Shown: positions 9,359-17,618 of the stretch, piece after piece | Layout of the letters: every line of letters begins with the position of its first letter | Numbering within the stretch: the stretch's first letter is position 1 | From: an uncultured Verrucomicrobia subdivision 3 bacterium | Lineage (GTDB): Bacteria; Verrucomicrobiota; Verrucomicrobiia; Limisphaerales; UBA11358 | Assembly: GCA_903944085.1 (NCBI GenBank) | Contig: CAJAQO010000134.1 | Coordinates: 1 to 50,778, forward strand | Direction: 5' to 3' | Length of the DNA stretch: 50,778 bases | Program-made: the position numbers and the translations under genes | The notes under the pieces: generated by a model | Told to the model about the DNA's origin: nothing | Databases searched by the model: none | What the model saw: the letters and a program-made list of their open reading frames with translations, nothing else

Positions 9359-10072
9359 ATGACTGTCACACTTTTCATTCCCTGTTTTGTGGACGCGCTA
9401 TATCCGCGCGCCGGCATCAGCATGGTCGAAATTTTGGAACGCCTCGGCCACACCGTCGTCTGTCCCGAGGAGATCGCCTGCTGCGGCCAGCCGCCGTTCA
9501 ACTCCGGCTATCACGCCGAGGCCCGTGCCATCGCCACGCCGGTGCTGGAAAAGCTGGCGGATGCCGAGGCCGTCGTCATCGGTTCCGGTTCTTGTGGCGC
9601 GATGGTGAAAAACTTTTATCCCGAATTGTTCAAAGCCACGCGCCACGCGGAACTGGCGAAACAAGTCGCCGCGCGGACGTGGGAATTTTCCGATTTTCTC
9701 GTCAGCAAACTCGGCGTGACTGATCTCGGCGCGAAATTTCCGCACAAAGTCACGTTTCACGATGGCTGCCACGGCTTGCGCGAGCTCGGCATCCACAAAC
9801 AGCCGCGCGCGCTGCTCGCCAACGTCCGCGAATTGGAACTCGTCGAGATGACCGAGGTGTCGTGCTGTGGTTTCGGTGGCACATTCGCCGCAAAATTTCC
9901 GATGATCTCCACCGCGATGGGCGAGGTGAAATGCGCCAGCGCCGCCGAGACCGGCGCGGAATACATCGTGTCCAGCGATTCGAGCTGCCTGATGCACATC
10001 CAAGGCCTGCTGTCGCGCCAAGGGAAGCCGACCAAAACCATCAGCCTCGCCGAGGTCTTGAACCACCAATGA
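9359..10072 (+). CDS. lutA: Lactate utilisation protein A, (Fe-S)-binding oxidoreductase subunit
   Basis: 237 aa of the CCG-domain family: two cysteine-rich repeats, the first with EEIACCGQPPFNSGYH (about 38-53) and the second with FHDGCHGLRELGI and VSCCGFGGTFAAKFP, plus a late DSSCLMHIQG cysteine. In the LutABC complex it acts with LutB and LutC to oxidise L-lactate to pyruvate in the cytoplasm or at the membrane. The stop overlaps the lutB start (ATGA at 10069-10072), showing translational coupling. It is the first gene of a tightly packed operon. Length matches the roughly 240-aa family. Confidence 0.93.
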   Translation: MTVTLFIPCFVDALYPRAGISMVEILERLGHTVVCPEEIACCGQPPFNSGYHAEARAIATPVLEKLADAEAVVIGSGSCGAMVKNFYPELFKATRHAELAKQVAARTWEFSDFLVSKLGVTDLGAKFPHKVTFHDGCHGLRELGIHKQPRALLANVRELELVEMTEVSCCGFGGTFAAKFPMISTAMGEVKCASAAETGAEYIVSSDSSCLMHIQGLLSRQGKPTKTISLAEVLNHQ

Positions 10073-11463
10073 GCACTTTTGTTTCCGATTTCAAAACGCG
10101 CGCCACCGAGAAAGCCGGCGATCTGCGGCATCGGCAAGTCATCCGCACCGCGCTGCGCGGCTATGAAATCGTCCGCGACAAGCGCAAGGCCGCGTTTCAA
10201 AGCTGGGAATCCGCGCGCCAGGCCGCTGCTGAAACCAAATGGGAAGCGGTCAACCATCTTGACAAGCATCTCGAAGCGCTGACGGCCAAGCTCGAAGCGC
10301 GCGGCACGAAAGTCCACTGGGCCAGCACCGGCGAACAGGCCCGCGAAATCATCGCCCAGATTCTCCGCGACAAAAAAGCGCGCTGCATTATCAAGTCCAA
10401 GTCCATGACTTCGGAGGAGATTCATCTGAATCACGCACTCGAAAAGGAAGGCTTCACCGTCGTCGAGTCCGACTTGGGCGAATTCATCGTGCAACTCCGG
10501 CACGAGCCGCCTTATCATTTGGTTTTCCCCTCGATGCACCTGACGCGCGGCGAGATCAAGGATTTGTTCCAAAAAGAACTCGGCGATGCGCCATCGGACG
10601 CGCCCGAAGAATTGACGATGGTCGCGCGCCGCGTCATGCGGCAGAAATATATCACGGCCGATGTCGGTTTCACCGGGGCCAATTTCGCCATCGCCGAGAC
10701 CGGCATGATTTCCATCACGGAAAACGAGGGCAACGCGCGCCTCACCGCCGCACTGCCCAAGACGATGGTCACGCTCATCGGCATTGAGAAAGTGCTGCCG
10801 CGCTTTGCCGATCTCGCGCTCTTTCTGCCGATGCTCGCCACCGCCGGTGCCGGCCAGCCAATGACGTGCTACAACACCATGTATTCCGGTCCGCGCCAGC
10901 CCGGCGAATGCGACGGGCCGGAAGAATGGCACGTTGTCCTGCTCGACAATCGCCGCACCGAACTTCTCGCCGATGCCGAGCAGCGCGACGCCCTGCACTG
11001 CATCCGCTGCGGTGCGTGCCTGAATGTCTGTCCGATTTTCCGCAACGTCGGCGGCCATACTTACGGCACCACTTACAGCGGACCGGTCGGCGCGGTCATC
11101 ACGCCGCATCTGCGCGGCTTGCAGGAATGGAAACATCTTTCCAACGCGAGTTCGCTCTGCGGCGCTTGCACGGAAGCGTGTCCGGTGAAAATAGATTTGC
11201 ACCATCACCTGCTGCAAAACCGCCGCAATGCCTCCGCGAGCGAACCGGCATTCTTCGAGCGGCTCGCGTATCAAATCTTCGGCATCGTGGCGAACGAACC
11301 GGCGTTCTGGTCGCTCGCCAAGAAGCTCGGCTGGCTCACGCAGCCGCTGCAGAAAGCTGTAAAAGGCTCCGCGCTCGATCCCGCGCGGGCCTGGACAAAG
11401 ACCCGCGACCTGCCGGCGCAGCCGCGCGAGTCCTTCAAGGATTGGTGGAGGAACCGCAAATGA
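10069..11463 (+). CDS. lutB: Lactate utilisation protein B, ferredoxin-type iron-sulfur subunit
   Basis: 464 aa from the ATG overlapping the lutA stop. The N-terminal LUD domain is about residues 60-290. Two 4Fe-4S clusters follow: CIRCGACLNVCP at about 311-322 and CGACTEACPVKIDLHHHL at about 364-381, then a short C-terminal domain. The cysteine spacing and length are typical of LutB. Its stop overlaps the lutC start (ATGA, 11460-11463). With LutA and LutC it makes the iron-sulfur L-lactate dehydrogenase. No lactate permease gene lies in the window. Confidence 0.94.
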   Translation: MSTFVSDFKTRATEKAGDLRHRQVIRTALRGYEIVRDKRKAAFQSWESARQAAAETKWEAVNHLDKHLEALTAKLEARGTKVHWASTGEQAREIIAQILRDKKARCIIKSKSMTSEEIHLNHALEKEGFTVVESDLGEFIVQLRHEPPYHLVFPSMHLTRGEIKDLFQKELGDAPSDAPEELTMVARRVMRQKYITADVGFTGANFAIAETGMISITENEGNARLTAALPKTMVTLIGIEKVLPRFADLALFLPMLATAGAGQPMTCYNTMYSGPRQPGECDGPEEWHVVLLDNRRTELLADAEQRDALHCIRCGACLNVCPIFRNVGGHTYGTTYSGPVGAVITPHLRGLQEWKHLSNASSLCGACTEACPVKIDLHHHLLQNRRNASASEPAFFERLAYQIFGIVANEPAFWSLAKKLGWLTQPLQKAVKGSALDPARAWTKTRDLPAQPRESFKDWWRNRK

Positions 11464-12179
11464 GTGAACGCGAAAATATTTTGGGCCGCATCCGCGAGGC
11501 GTTGAAAGTGAACGCTCCCCTGCCCGGCTGGCACGGCGAGCGGAGCGCGGAACATCTCTCCGCGGGCGACCCTGCCGCCAACGCGCGCAACCTGGCTGCG
11601 CGCTCCGGCACGGCCAGCGACTGGCTGCCGTTGGTCGGCGCCAGCGTCGCCGAACAATTCGAGCTTTTCGCCAAAAACGCCGCCGACTTGAAGGCGGATT
11701 TTCAACTGCTCGCCAGCCGCGACGAATTGAAAGCCGCGCTCCTCAAATTGCGCGACGCGGAAAAGTGGCGGCGCGTCGCCAGCCACGACGGTGAGTTGAG
11801 CAACTTCGCCTGCAAGGCGCTTGGCTTGCCGGTGCTACTCACCGACCGCGGCTACGACGTGCAGGAAATGGAGCAGTGCGATGCCGGCATCACCGAATGC
11901 GACGCGCTCATCGCCCAGACCGGCGGCGTGGCCGTGACCAGCCGCAGCGCGGGCGGACGCGCCTTGTCCGTGTTGCCGCCGCATCACGTCGTCATCGCGC
12001 GCCGCGAGCAGCTCGTCGCCGACCTGCCGGCGGCGTTCGCCTTTTTGCAGCAGAAATACACGCCGGATTTTCCGAGCATGATTTCGTTCATCACCGGCCC
12101 CAGCCGCACCGGCGACATCGAGCGCATTCTGGTGCTCGGCGCGCATGGGCCGAAGAAGCTCACCATTCTTTGTTATTGA
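11460..12179 (+). CDS. lutC: Lactate utilisation protein C (LUD domain)
   Basis: 239 aa, start MSERENILGRIREALKVNAP, a typical LutC opening. The LUD domain covers most of the rest, with GITECDALIAQTGGVAVTS and the conserved end FITGPSRTGDIERILVLGAH. This final TGPSRTADIE-type motif is diagnostic of the family. It completes the lutABC operon by a four-base overlap with lutB. The single-domain response regulator follows about 50 bases later and may be cotranscribed, though no functional link is known. Confidence 0.94.
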   Translation: MSERENILGRIREALKVNAPLPGWHGERSAEHLSAGDPAANARNLAARSGTASDWLPLVGASVAEQFELFAKNAADLKADFQLLASRDELKAALLKLRDAEKWRRVASHDGELSNFACKALGLPVLLTDRGYDVQEMEQCDAGITECDALIAQTGGVAVTSRSAGGRALSVLPPHHVVIARREQLVADLPAAFAFLQQKYTPDFPSMISFITGPSRTGDIERILVLGAHGPKKLTILCY

Positions 12180-12232
12180 ACCATTAAACCCGGCCGTCGG
12201 ATTCACCGATGAGCTATGAGAGATTTTTGAAT

Positions 12233-12682
12233 ATGACTCCAGCACCCGCAACTCCCTCACGAGGCCGCGTCCTTGTGGTTGACGACAACCCGATTATCCA
12301 GCGCACGATGTATTTCGCGCTGCGGGACAAGGGCTACAGCGTGCTCATGTCCGGCGACCTCACCGAGGCGCTGGCGATTGTCCGCAAGGAAAAGCTGGAC
12401 GTGATCCTGCTCGACATCAATTTTCCGCCGGACGGCACGGTCAACGGCGCCGGCGGGCGGGACGGTTTTTGGGCCTTGAGCTGGATGAAGCGCATGGACG
12501 AGGTCAAAGACATTCCCATCATCATTATTTCCGGCGACGACCCCGCCTCGGCCAGTCCCCGCGCCCGCGCCGCCGGGGCCGCCGCGTATTTGCACAAGCC
12601 GATCAACAAGGAAGAAATGGCGTTGATCATCGCCGAGCTGATGGCCGAGAGAAAAGCCGGCCTGCTGCCGCCCACCATTTGA
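12233..12682 (+). CDS. Single-domain response regulator (CheY-like receiver)
   Basis: 149 aa from the ATG at 12233, which has a purine-rich GAGAG upstream; an alternative ATG at 12209 adds eight residues. The receiver fold is complete: VLVVDDNP (acidic pair), DVILLDINFPP with the phospho-acceptor Asp, IIIISGDD with the Ser/Thr switch position, and LHKPINKEE with the conserved Lys. There is an insertion (DGTVNGAGGRDG) after the phospho-site. No output domain is present, so it must act by protein contact. No histidine kinase is nearby. Its place after lutC is suggestive but not evidence of control. Confidence 0.88.
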   Translation: MTPAPATPSRGRVLVVDDNPIIQRTMYFALRDKGYSVLMSGDLTEALAIVRKEKLDVILLDINFPPDGTVNGAGGRDGFWALSWMKRMDEVKDIPIIIISGDDPASASPRARAAGAAAYLHKPINKEEMALIIAELMAERKAGLLPPTI

Positions 12683-12760
12683 ATTGTCCTGTTCGCGCCC
12701 GCCGCCGCCGGTAAATTCATGGTTTGAAACCGGCCCGGTTCGCGCTAAAATGCTCTACCA

Positions 12761-13369
12761 ATGAAAGGCAAGATCCTGCTCCCGGCGATTTTCGTGACGA
12801 CGTTCGCGTTGTCGCGCATTCCCGGCCTGCTGCCGCCCAATTTCAGCGTGGCGTATGCGTTTGCTTTTTGCGCGGGCGTGTATTTTGGCGGTGCCTTGGC
12901 CTGGTGGCTGCCCCTGGGCGTCATGCTGGTGACGGATGTGGCGCTCAACGTGTTTTATTATCACACCGCGCCGTTCGGCTTTTATCTTGTCCTGAATTAC
13001 GCCGTCTATGCCCTGCTCATCGGGCTGGGAAAATTGTTTGGCCGCAAAGCGCCGCTGCTCAAACTCGTGCTTGGCGGCCTGGCCGGCGCGCTGATTTTCT
13101 ATGTCGTCACCAACACGCTCGCCTGGTTGCAGGACGCGGCTTATGCCAAGAACCTTGCCGGCTGGATTCAGGCGCTTACCACCGGCCGCCCCGACTGGCA
13201 TCCGACCACCTGGGAGATGTTCCGCAACACGCTCCTGAGCGGCGGGCTGTTCACCGCCCTTTTTGCCGCCTCGGCCAAACTCAGCGCCGAATCTCCCGCC
13301 GACAAAACCGCCGGCGCCCGGGAGCCGGCGCCGGAAGCCGAGGCCGAACCGGAGGAAGCCAAGGCGTGA
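12761..13369 (+). CDS. DUF6580-type integral membrane protein
   Basis: 202 aa with five or so hydrophobic segments between residues 5 and 180 (for example VAYAFAFCAGVYFGGALAWW and FYLVLNYAVYALLIGLG). It matches my memory of the DUF6580 family, thought to be related to substrate-binding membrane subunits of vitamin transporters; that relation is not proven. The C-terminal 30 residues are Ala/Glu/Pro-rich and probably disordered. It lies between the response regulator and a phosphodiesterase on the same strand. No ATPase partner is adjacent. Confidence 0.65.
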   Translation: MKGKILLPAIFVTTFALSRIPGLLPPNFSVAYAFAFCAGVYFGGALAWWLPLGVMLVTDVALNVFYYHTAPFGFYLVLNYAVYALLIGLGKLFGRKAPLLKLVLGGLAGALIFYVVTNTLAWLQDAAYAKNLAGWIQALTTGRPDWHPTTWEMFRNTLLSGGLFTALFAASAKLSAESPADKTAGAREPAPEAEAEPEEAKA

Positions 13370-13456
13370 ATGGTTGCCGGTTGAAAGTTGATGATGGCAA
13401 GCTGCCGCCGCGCCGCGCACTGGAGAACTTTCAACCTGCGAACTGCAATTTGTAAC

Positions 13457-13918
13457 ATGAAAATCGGCGTTATTTCCGACACGCACGGCTGGCTCGACCC
13501 GCGCGTGGAAAAGCTGTTCGCCGGCGTGGATCATATTTTGCACGCCGGCGACATCGGCAATCCGATGATCGAGCTGGAATTGAAATTCATCGCGCCCGTC
13601 ACGCTTGTGCTCGGCAACAATGATCCCGACCTGCACTTCAAGGAGACGGAACTCGTCAGCCTCGCGGACAAAACGTTTCTTCTGCACCACATCGTCAACC
13701 CCCGCGCGCTGTCGGAAAAGGTCGCCGCCCGCATCCAGCGCCACCAGCCGGATGCCGTCGTGTTTGGGCACACCCACAAGAAGTTTGCCGAGACGATGGA
13801 CGGCATTTTCTTTTTCAATCCCGGCTACGCCGGCAAGCCCAAGTTCGGCACGGAACGCAGCGTGGCCATTTTGGAATGTGACGCCGCCGGCATCCACCAT
13901 CACTTCATCCCGCTGTAA
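13457..13918 (+). CDS. YfcE/MJ0936-type metallophosphoesterase
   Basis: 153 aa from the ATG at 13457. The dimetal phosphoesterase signature is complete: GVISDTHG (Asp, His), HAGDIG, GNND, LHH and FGHTHK. Length is typical of the small YfcE family, which hydrolyses phosphodiesters in vitro with Mn2+; the cellular substrate is unknown. The GNNDPD motif follows the family. It is the last gene of the plus-strand block before the repeat island. Confidence 0.88.
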   Translation: MKIGVISDTHGWLDPRVEKLFAGVDHILHAGDIGNPMIELELKFIAPVTLVLGNNDPDLHFKETELVSLADKTFLLHHIVNPRALSEKVAARIQRHQPDAVVFGHTHKKFAETMDGIFFFNPGYAGKPKFGTERSVAILECDAAGIHHHFIPL

Positions 13919-13955
13919 CGCCACCACGGGTCGTCGGCAGATCCTAATGGGAACA

Positions 13956-14006
13956 CGGAGCATCGCTCCGCGCGGAAAGCCGATACAGCCCATGGAGCCA
14001 TGCTCC
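13956..14006. repeat. Two related GGAGC hairpins
   Basis: CGGAGC-ATC-GCTCCG (13956-13970) and GGAGC-CAT-GCTCC (13994-14006) are each followed by GCGC. They look like two copies of a short hairpin unit about 38 bases apart. Confidence 0.5.
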
Positions 14007-14230
14007 GCGCTCCGCTCGCCGGTTGAATCGGCATGGTTTGCTGAAGCCATTCCGAGGTTGAGGACGGGAACCATGGACTTGCCACCTTGGCCACCGTGGT
14101 TGGCATCGGGCCAAAAGGCATTGCGGCAGGCAGGACGGACATTCCGCTGACCGCCGATGAGGTTGGCTGCTGGACGACTGGGCGCACATAGTGACCCGCC
14201 CTACTTGCCACCGGCTCCAACGCCGTTGCC

Positions 14231-14314
14231 GTGACTTCCAAGACCGTTGCTGCGACCTCCAAGACCGTTGTTGCGACTTCCAAGACCGTTGGCGTGACTT
14301 CCAAGACCGTTGGC
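14231..14314. repeat. 21-bp tandem repeat, four units
   Basis: Four consecutive 21-base units share the core CTCCAAGACCGTTG or CTTCCAAGACCGTTG; differences are confined to the first and last few bases. Degenerate half-units flank both sides. In one plus-strand frame each unit reads TSKTVxx, but the frame has stops upstream and no start. Confidence 0.8.
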
Positions 14315-14549
14315 ATCGTTGCCGAGTGAGCATTTTAGTGCAAAGAGGCAAAAACTGCCTAGTCGGACCACAGCGCCCACGTCCCGGAGACCGTTTGCGT
14401 CCGCGCGCCCACTGTCGCGCCGGGCCAGCAGATGGGTGCGGCGAGGGCAAAGTTGGAGGACAAGGTTTCCGTCGGAACGCCACCCAACCCCGAGCCGAGG
14501 CGAGTCCGCCCCGGCCATGGCATCTGCGCCGCAAAGAGGCCGGCCCTGT

Positions 14550-14629
14550 GGAGTGCGGCGACAGGTCGCCGCTTTCCCACTGGGAGACATGTCTCCCAGT
14601 TCCAAAGCGCGGACCTGTCCGCGCACTCC
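14550..14629. repeat. 80-bp three-hairpin dispersed element, copy 1
   Basis: Three perfect palindromes in a row: GCGGCGAC/GTCGCCGC with loop AG, CTGGGAGACATGTCTCCCAG, and GCGCGGAC/GTCCGCGC with loop CT. They are enclosed by an outer stem GGAGTGC/GCACTCC that extends in this copy through CCTGTGG/CCACAGG (14545-14634). A second copy of the same length lies at 50422-50501 in the opposite orientation. Confidence 0.85.
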
Positions 14630-14719
14630 ACAGGCCGTGAGACCGATTATTTTAGGGACAAGGTCGTTTGCTCGAAGTTGGAATGCCTTTTTTCCGCGCT
14701 TTCCAATCGTGGTGAGACT

Positions 14720-15697
14720 TCATTTGGCCAGATGGCAGGAGACCCAGTGGCCGGATTCCACTTCACGCAAAGCAGGCACCTCCGTTTTGCACCGGGCCTC
14801 GGCCACCGGGCAACGCGGGTGAAAGGGACAGCCGGCGGGCGGGTGAATCGGCGAAGGCACATCGCCAGCCAGCACCATTCGGCGACGCTTTAGTTTGGGA
14901 TCCACAACCGGCACGGCGGAAATCAGCGCTTGTGTGTAGGGATGCCGGGGTGACTGGCAGACTGATCTGGCTTCACCCGATTCGACGATCCGGCCCAGAT
15001 ACATTACCAGGATGCGGCGGCTGATATGCCGGACCACGGCCAGGTCGTGGGCGACAAAAAGATAGGCCATGCCATGTTCCTGCTGCAAGTCGCGCAGCAG
15101 ATTGACGATTTGGGCCTGCACGGAAACATCCAGCGCGCTGACCGGTTCGTCGCAGACGATCAGCTTGGGCTGCACGGCCAAAGCGCGGGCGATGCCGATG
15201 CGTTGGCGCTGTCCGCCGCTGAATTCATGCGGGTAGCGTTGCGCGTGAGCCGCCTCAAGCCCGACGTCTTGCAGCAGACTTTCGACCCGTTGCCGGCGGG
15301 CCGTGGCATTGAGCACGAGGCGGTGGATGTCAAGCGCCTCGCCGATGATGTTTTCAACCTTTGCCCGGGGATTGAGCGAGGCGAAAGGATCTTGGAAAAT
15401 CATTTGGAACTTGCGCCGTTGCGCGCGCAGCGCCGCGCCTTTCAAGGGCACGAGATCCATGCCATCGAACAGAATCTGGCCGCCGGTGGGCTCAATCAGC
15501 CGAATCACCGCGCGACCCAGCGTGGTTTTGCCGCAACCACTTTCGCCAACCAAACCGACCGTCTCGCCGGGGGCGATGGTGAAACTGACGTCGTCCACCG
15601 CGCGCACGAACTCCGTGGGGCGCGCGAACAGACCGACATTCACGGGAAAATGAACTTTGAGGGCCTTAACTTCGAGGAGACTTTCGCTCATGGTCAT
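14720..15697 (-). CDS. dppF: Oligopeptide/dipeptide ABC transporter ATP-binding protein (F subunit)
   Basis: 325 aa from the ATG at 15697, 11 bases after the D-subunit stop; a longer frame upstream would overlap that gene. ABC motifs: Walker [13 protein letters not shown], signature [16 protein letters not shown], Walker [14 protein letters not shown]-loop VAHDLAVV. The C-terminal oligopeptide-type extension holds [14 protein letters not shown], cysteines that bind an iron-sulfur cluster in some relatives. It energises peptide import at the inner face of the membrane together with the D subunit. Last gene of the five-gene operon. Dipeptide versus oligopeptide specificity cannot be read from this subunit. 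Confidence 0.88.
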   Translation of the reverse strand: MTMSESLLEVKALKVHFPVNVGLFARPTEFVRAVDDVSFTIAPGETVGLVGESGCGKTTLGRAVIRLIEPTGGQILFDGMDLVPLKGAALRAQRRKFQMIFQDPFASLNPRAKVENIIGEALDIHRLVLNATARRQRVESLLQDVGLEAAHAQRYPHEFSGGQRQRIGIARALAVQPKLIVCDEPVSALDVSVQAQIVNLLRDLQQEHGMAYLFVAHDLAVVRHISRRILVMYLGRIVESGEARSVCQSPRHPYTQALISAVPVVDPKLKRRRMVLAGDVPSPIHPPAGCPFHPRCPVAEARCKTEVPALREVESGHWVSCHLAK

Positions 15698-15708
15698 TTG
15701 CTTCGTGT

Positions 15709-16689
15709 TCAGGCTTTCAAGCTCGGTGAATTCCAATACGGGCAGCGCACCCAGCGGCGCGGTTCGACTTCGGCGAGCGGCGGAGGCGCTTGGGAACATT
15801 CCGGCCGGGCCACCGGGCAGCGCGGGTGAAACCGGCAGCCGGTGGGGAAGGCTCCCAAGCGCGGGACTTGGCCGGAGATGGTGGTGAGCCGTTCGGCGTC
15901 CGCCGCCAGCGTCGGAACCGATTTCATCAGTGCCTGCGTGTAGGGATGCAACGGCCGCTGCAAGAGGTCGTGCGCCGGCCCTTGTTCCACGATTTGTCCG
16001 GCATACATCACGGCCACGTCATCCGCGATGTCGCCGACAATGCCGAGGTTGTGGGTGATGAGCAGGATGGCCATGCCGAGTTGCTGCCGGAGCTGCGCGA
16101 GCAATTCGATGATCTGCGCCTGAATGGTGACGTCGAGCGCGGTGGTCGGTTCGTCCGCCACCAGCAGCTTGGGCTGGGGTGCCAGCGCCATGGCGATCAT
16201 CACGCGCTGTTGCATGCCGCCGGAAAGCTCGTGCGGATAGCTTTTCATTCGCGTCTCGGGCGCCGGAATGCCGACGAGTTTGAGCAGGCGAATCACTTCT
16301 GCGTCCGTGGCGGCTTCGGGGCGATGCAACTGCAACGCCTCTTTGATCTGGCCGCCGATGCGGAAGACCGGATTCAACGAGGCACCCGGTTCCTGAAACA
16401 CGTAGCTGACCAGGCCGCCGCGGATTTGCCGCAGCTCGGCCGCGCGCAACCGCAAGACGTCGCGGCCGGCCAAAAGAATTTCACCGCCCGCGTAAACTGC
16501 CGGCGGACAGGCGAGCAGCCGCGCGATGGCGAGCGCGGTAACACTTTTGCCGGAACCGCTCTCGCCCACGAGGCCCAGCGTTTTCCCCGGCTCGAGCGAA
16601 AGCGCGACGCCGTCCACGGCGCGCAGGGCTTTGAGGCCGTGGCCAAAGTCAATTTGCAGGTTGCGAATTTCCAGCAGAGGCATAATCAC
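15709..16689 (-). CDS. dppD: Oligopeptide/dipeptide ABC transporter ATP-binding protein (D subunit)
   Basis: 326 aa. Walker [15 protein letters not shown]-loop [10 protein letters not shown], signature [16 protein letters not shown], Walker [14 protein letters not shown]-loop ITHNLGIV, and a C-terminal [14 protein letters not shown] motif as in the F subunit. Starts at 16689 ([12 protein letters not shown]), two bases after the permease stop, or at 16683. It pairs with the F subunit to form the heterodimeric ATPase. Spacing on both sides shows cotranscription and likely translational coupling. Confidence 0.88.
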   Translation of the reverse strand: MIMPLLEIRNLQIDFGHGLKALRAVDGVALSLEPGKTLGLVGESGSGKSVTALAIARLLACPPAVYAGGEILLAGRDVLRLRAAELRQIRGGLVSYVFQEPGASLNPVFRIGGQIKEALQLHRPEAATDAEVIRLLKLVGIPAPETRMKSYPHELSGGMQQRVMIAMALAPQPKLLVADEPTTALDVTIQAQIIELLAQLRQQLGMAILLITHNLGIVGDIADDVAVMYAGQIVEQGPAHDLLQRPLHPYTQALMKSVPTLAADAERLTTISGQVPRLGAFPTGCRFHPRCPVARPECSQAPPPLAEVEPRRWVRCPYWNSPSLKA

Positions 16690-16691
16690 GT

Positions 16692-17615
16692 TCAGCTTGC
16701 CGATTTAATGCGTGGATCTATCCAGCCATACAACAGGTCCACCGCCCAATTCGCCCCCACGACCAGGATGGCGCTGAACAAGACCGTGCCCATGATGACC
16801 GGCGGATCCAGATTGAAAACACTTTGCACCGCGAGCGTGCCGATGCCCGGCAGCGCGAACACATTTTCCACGAACAAAACGCCGCCGAGCAATCCGGCCA
16901 CATCCATGCCGAGAATGGTGATCACCGGGATCATCGCGTTGCGCAGGGCGTGCTTGAAGAGCACGCGGGTTTCCGAAGCGCCCTTGGCGCGGGCCGCCCG
17001 GATATACGGACTGTCCAGCACTTCCACCATGTTGGTGTGAATCAAGCGCGCATAGTAGCCCACAAAGAGAATCGCCAGCGACGCGGCGGGCAGCAGCAGA
17101 TCGCGAAAGCTTCGGAAGAAGCCAATCGGAAACCAGCCTAGCTTGTAGGCGAACCAGTATTGCATCATCCGCGCCAGCCAGAACGCGGGCAGCGACAAGC
17201 TGACCGTGGCCACGACCAACGTGGAGCGGTCAAACCAAGAGTCTCGGAAACGCGCCGTGAGCGCGCCCAACGGCACGGCCAGCGCCACCCACATCACCAC
17301 GGCCAACGCCGTCAGCGCGATGGTGGTGGGCAGACGGGTGAGCAGCGCTTCCGCCACGGGCTGATCGGTTACATAAGAGTGGCCCAGATCGCCGTGCGCC
17401 AGCTGGTTCAAGTAGAGCGCGAACCGCTGCCAAACCGGATCGTCGAGATGATACTTGGCATGGATTTCTTTGATCACGTCCGGCGAGGCTTTGGAGCCGG
17501 CGATGACCCGCGCGACGTCGCCGGGCACGGCATTGAGCAGGAAGAAGGTGAGCAACACCGTGCCCAGCAGCGTGACCACGGACCAAATAAGGCGTCGGAA
17601 TAAACGAGTGATCAT
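16692..17615 (-). CDS. dppB: Oligopeptide/dipeptide ABC transporter permease (B subunit)
   Basis: 307 aa with about six membrane helices, beginning LIWSVVTLLGTVLLTFFLLN. The permease signature is visible as RAARAKGASETRVLFKHALR, followed by NAMIPVITILG, typical of DppB/OppB. The N-terminal PGDVARVIAG loop and the YHLDDPVWQRF segment also fit this subunit. It forms the membrane channel with the C subunit. The gene lies between the binding protein and the D ATPase, three bases after the binding-protein stop. Confidence 0.9.
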   Translation of the reverse strand: MITRLFRRLIWSVVTLLGTVLLTFFLLNAVPGDVARVIAGSKASPDVIKEIHAKYHLDDPVWQRFALYLNQLAHGDLGHSYVTDQPVAEALLTRLPTTIALTALAVVMWVALAVPLGALTARFRDSWFDRSTLVVATVSLSLPAFWLARMMQYWFAYKLGWFPIGFFRSFRDLLLPAASLAILFVGYYARLIHTNMVEVLDSPYIRAARAKGASETRVLFKHALRNAMIPVITILGMDVAGLLGGVLFVENVFALPGIGTLAVQSVFNLDPPVIMGTVLFSAILVVGANWAVDLLYGWIDPRIKSAS

Positions 17616-17618
17616 AGC

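Larger units (their letters stand above)
13919..14719. other. Gene-free repeat island between convergent genes
   Basis: About 800 bases with no credible gene. From left to right it holds two small GGAGC hairpins (13956-14006), a 21-bp tandem repeat (14231-14314) and an 80-bp three-hairpin element (14550-14629). Open frames across it have repeat-derived, protein-unlike translations. A frame at 14045-14191 reads LATVVGIGPKGIAAGRTDIP before two stops, which could be a gene relic. Confidence 0.7.

Noticed and set aside
14191-14640. 149-residue frame with Arg/Cys-rich repeats
   Set aside because: It is the translation of the 21-bp tandem repeat and of the three-hairpin element; the same peptides appear wherever the repeat occurs.
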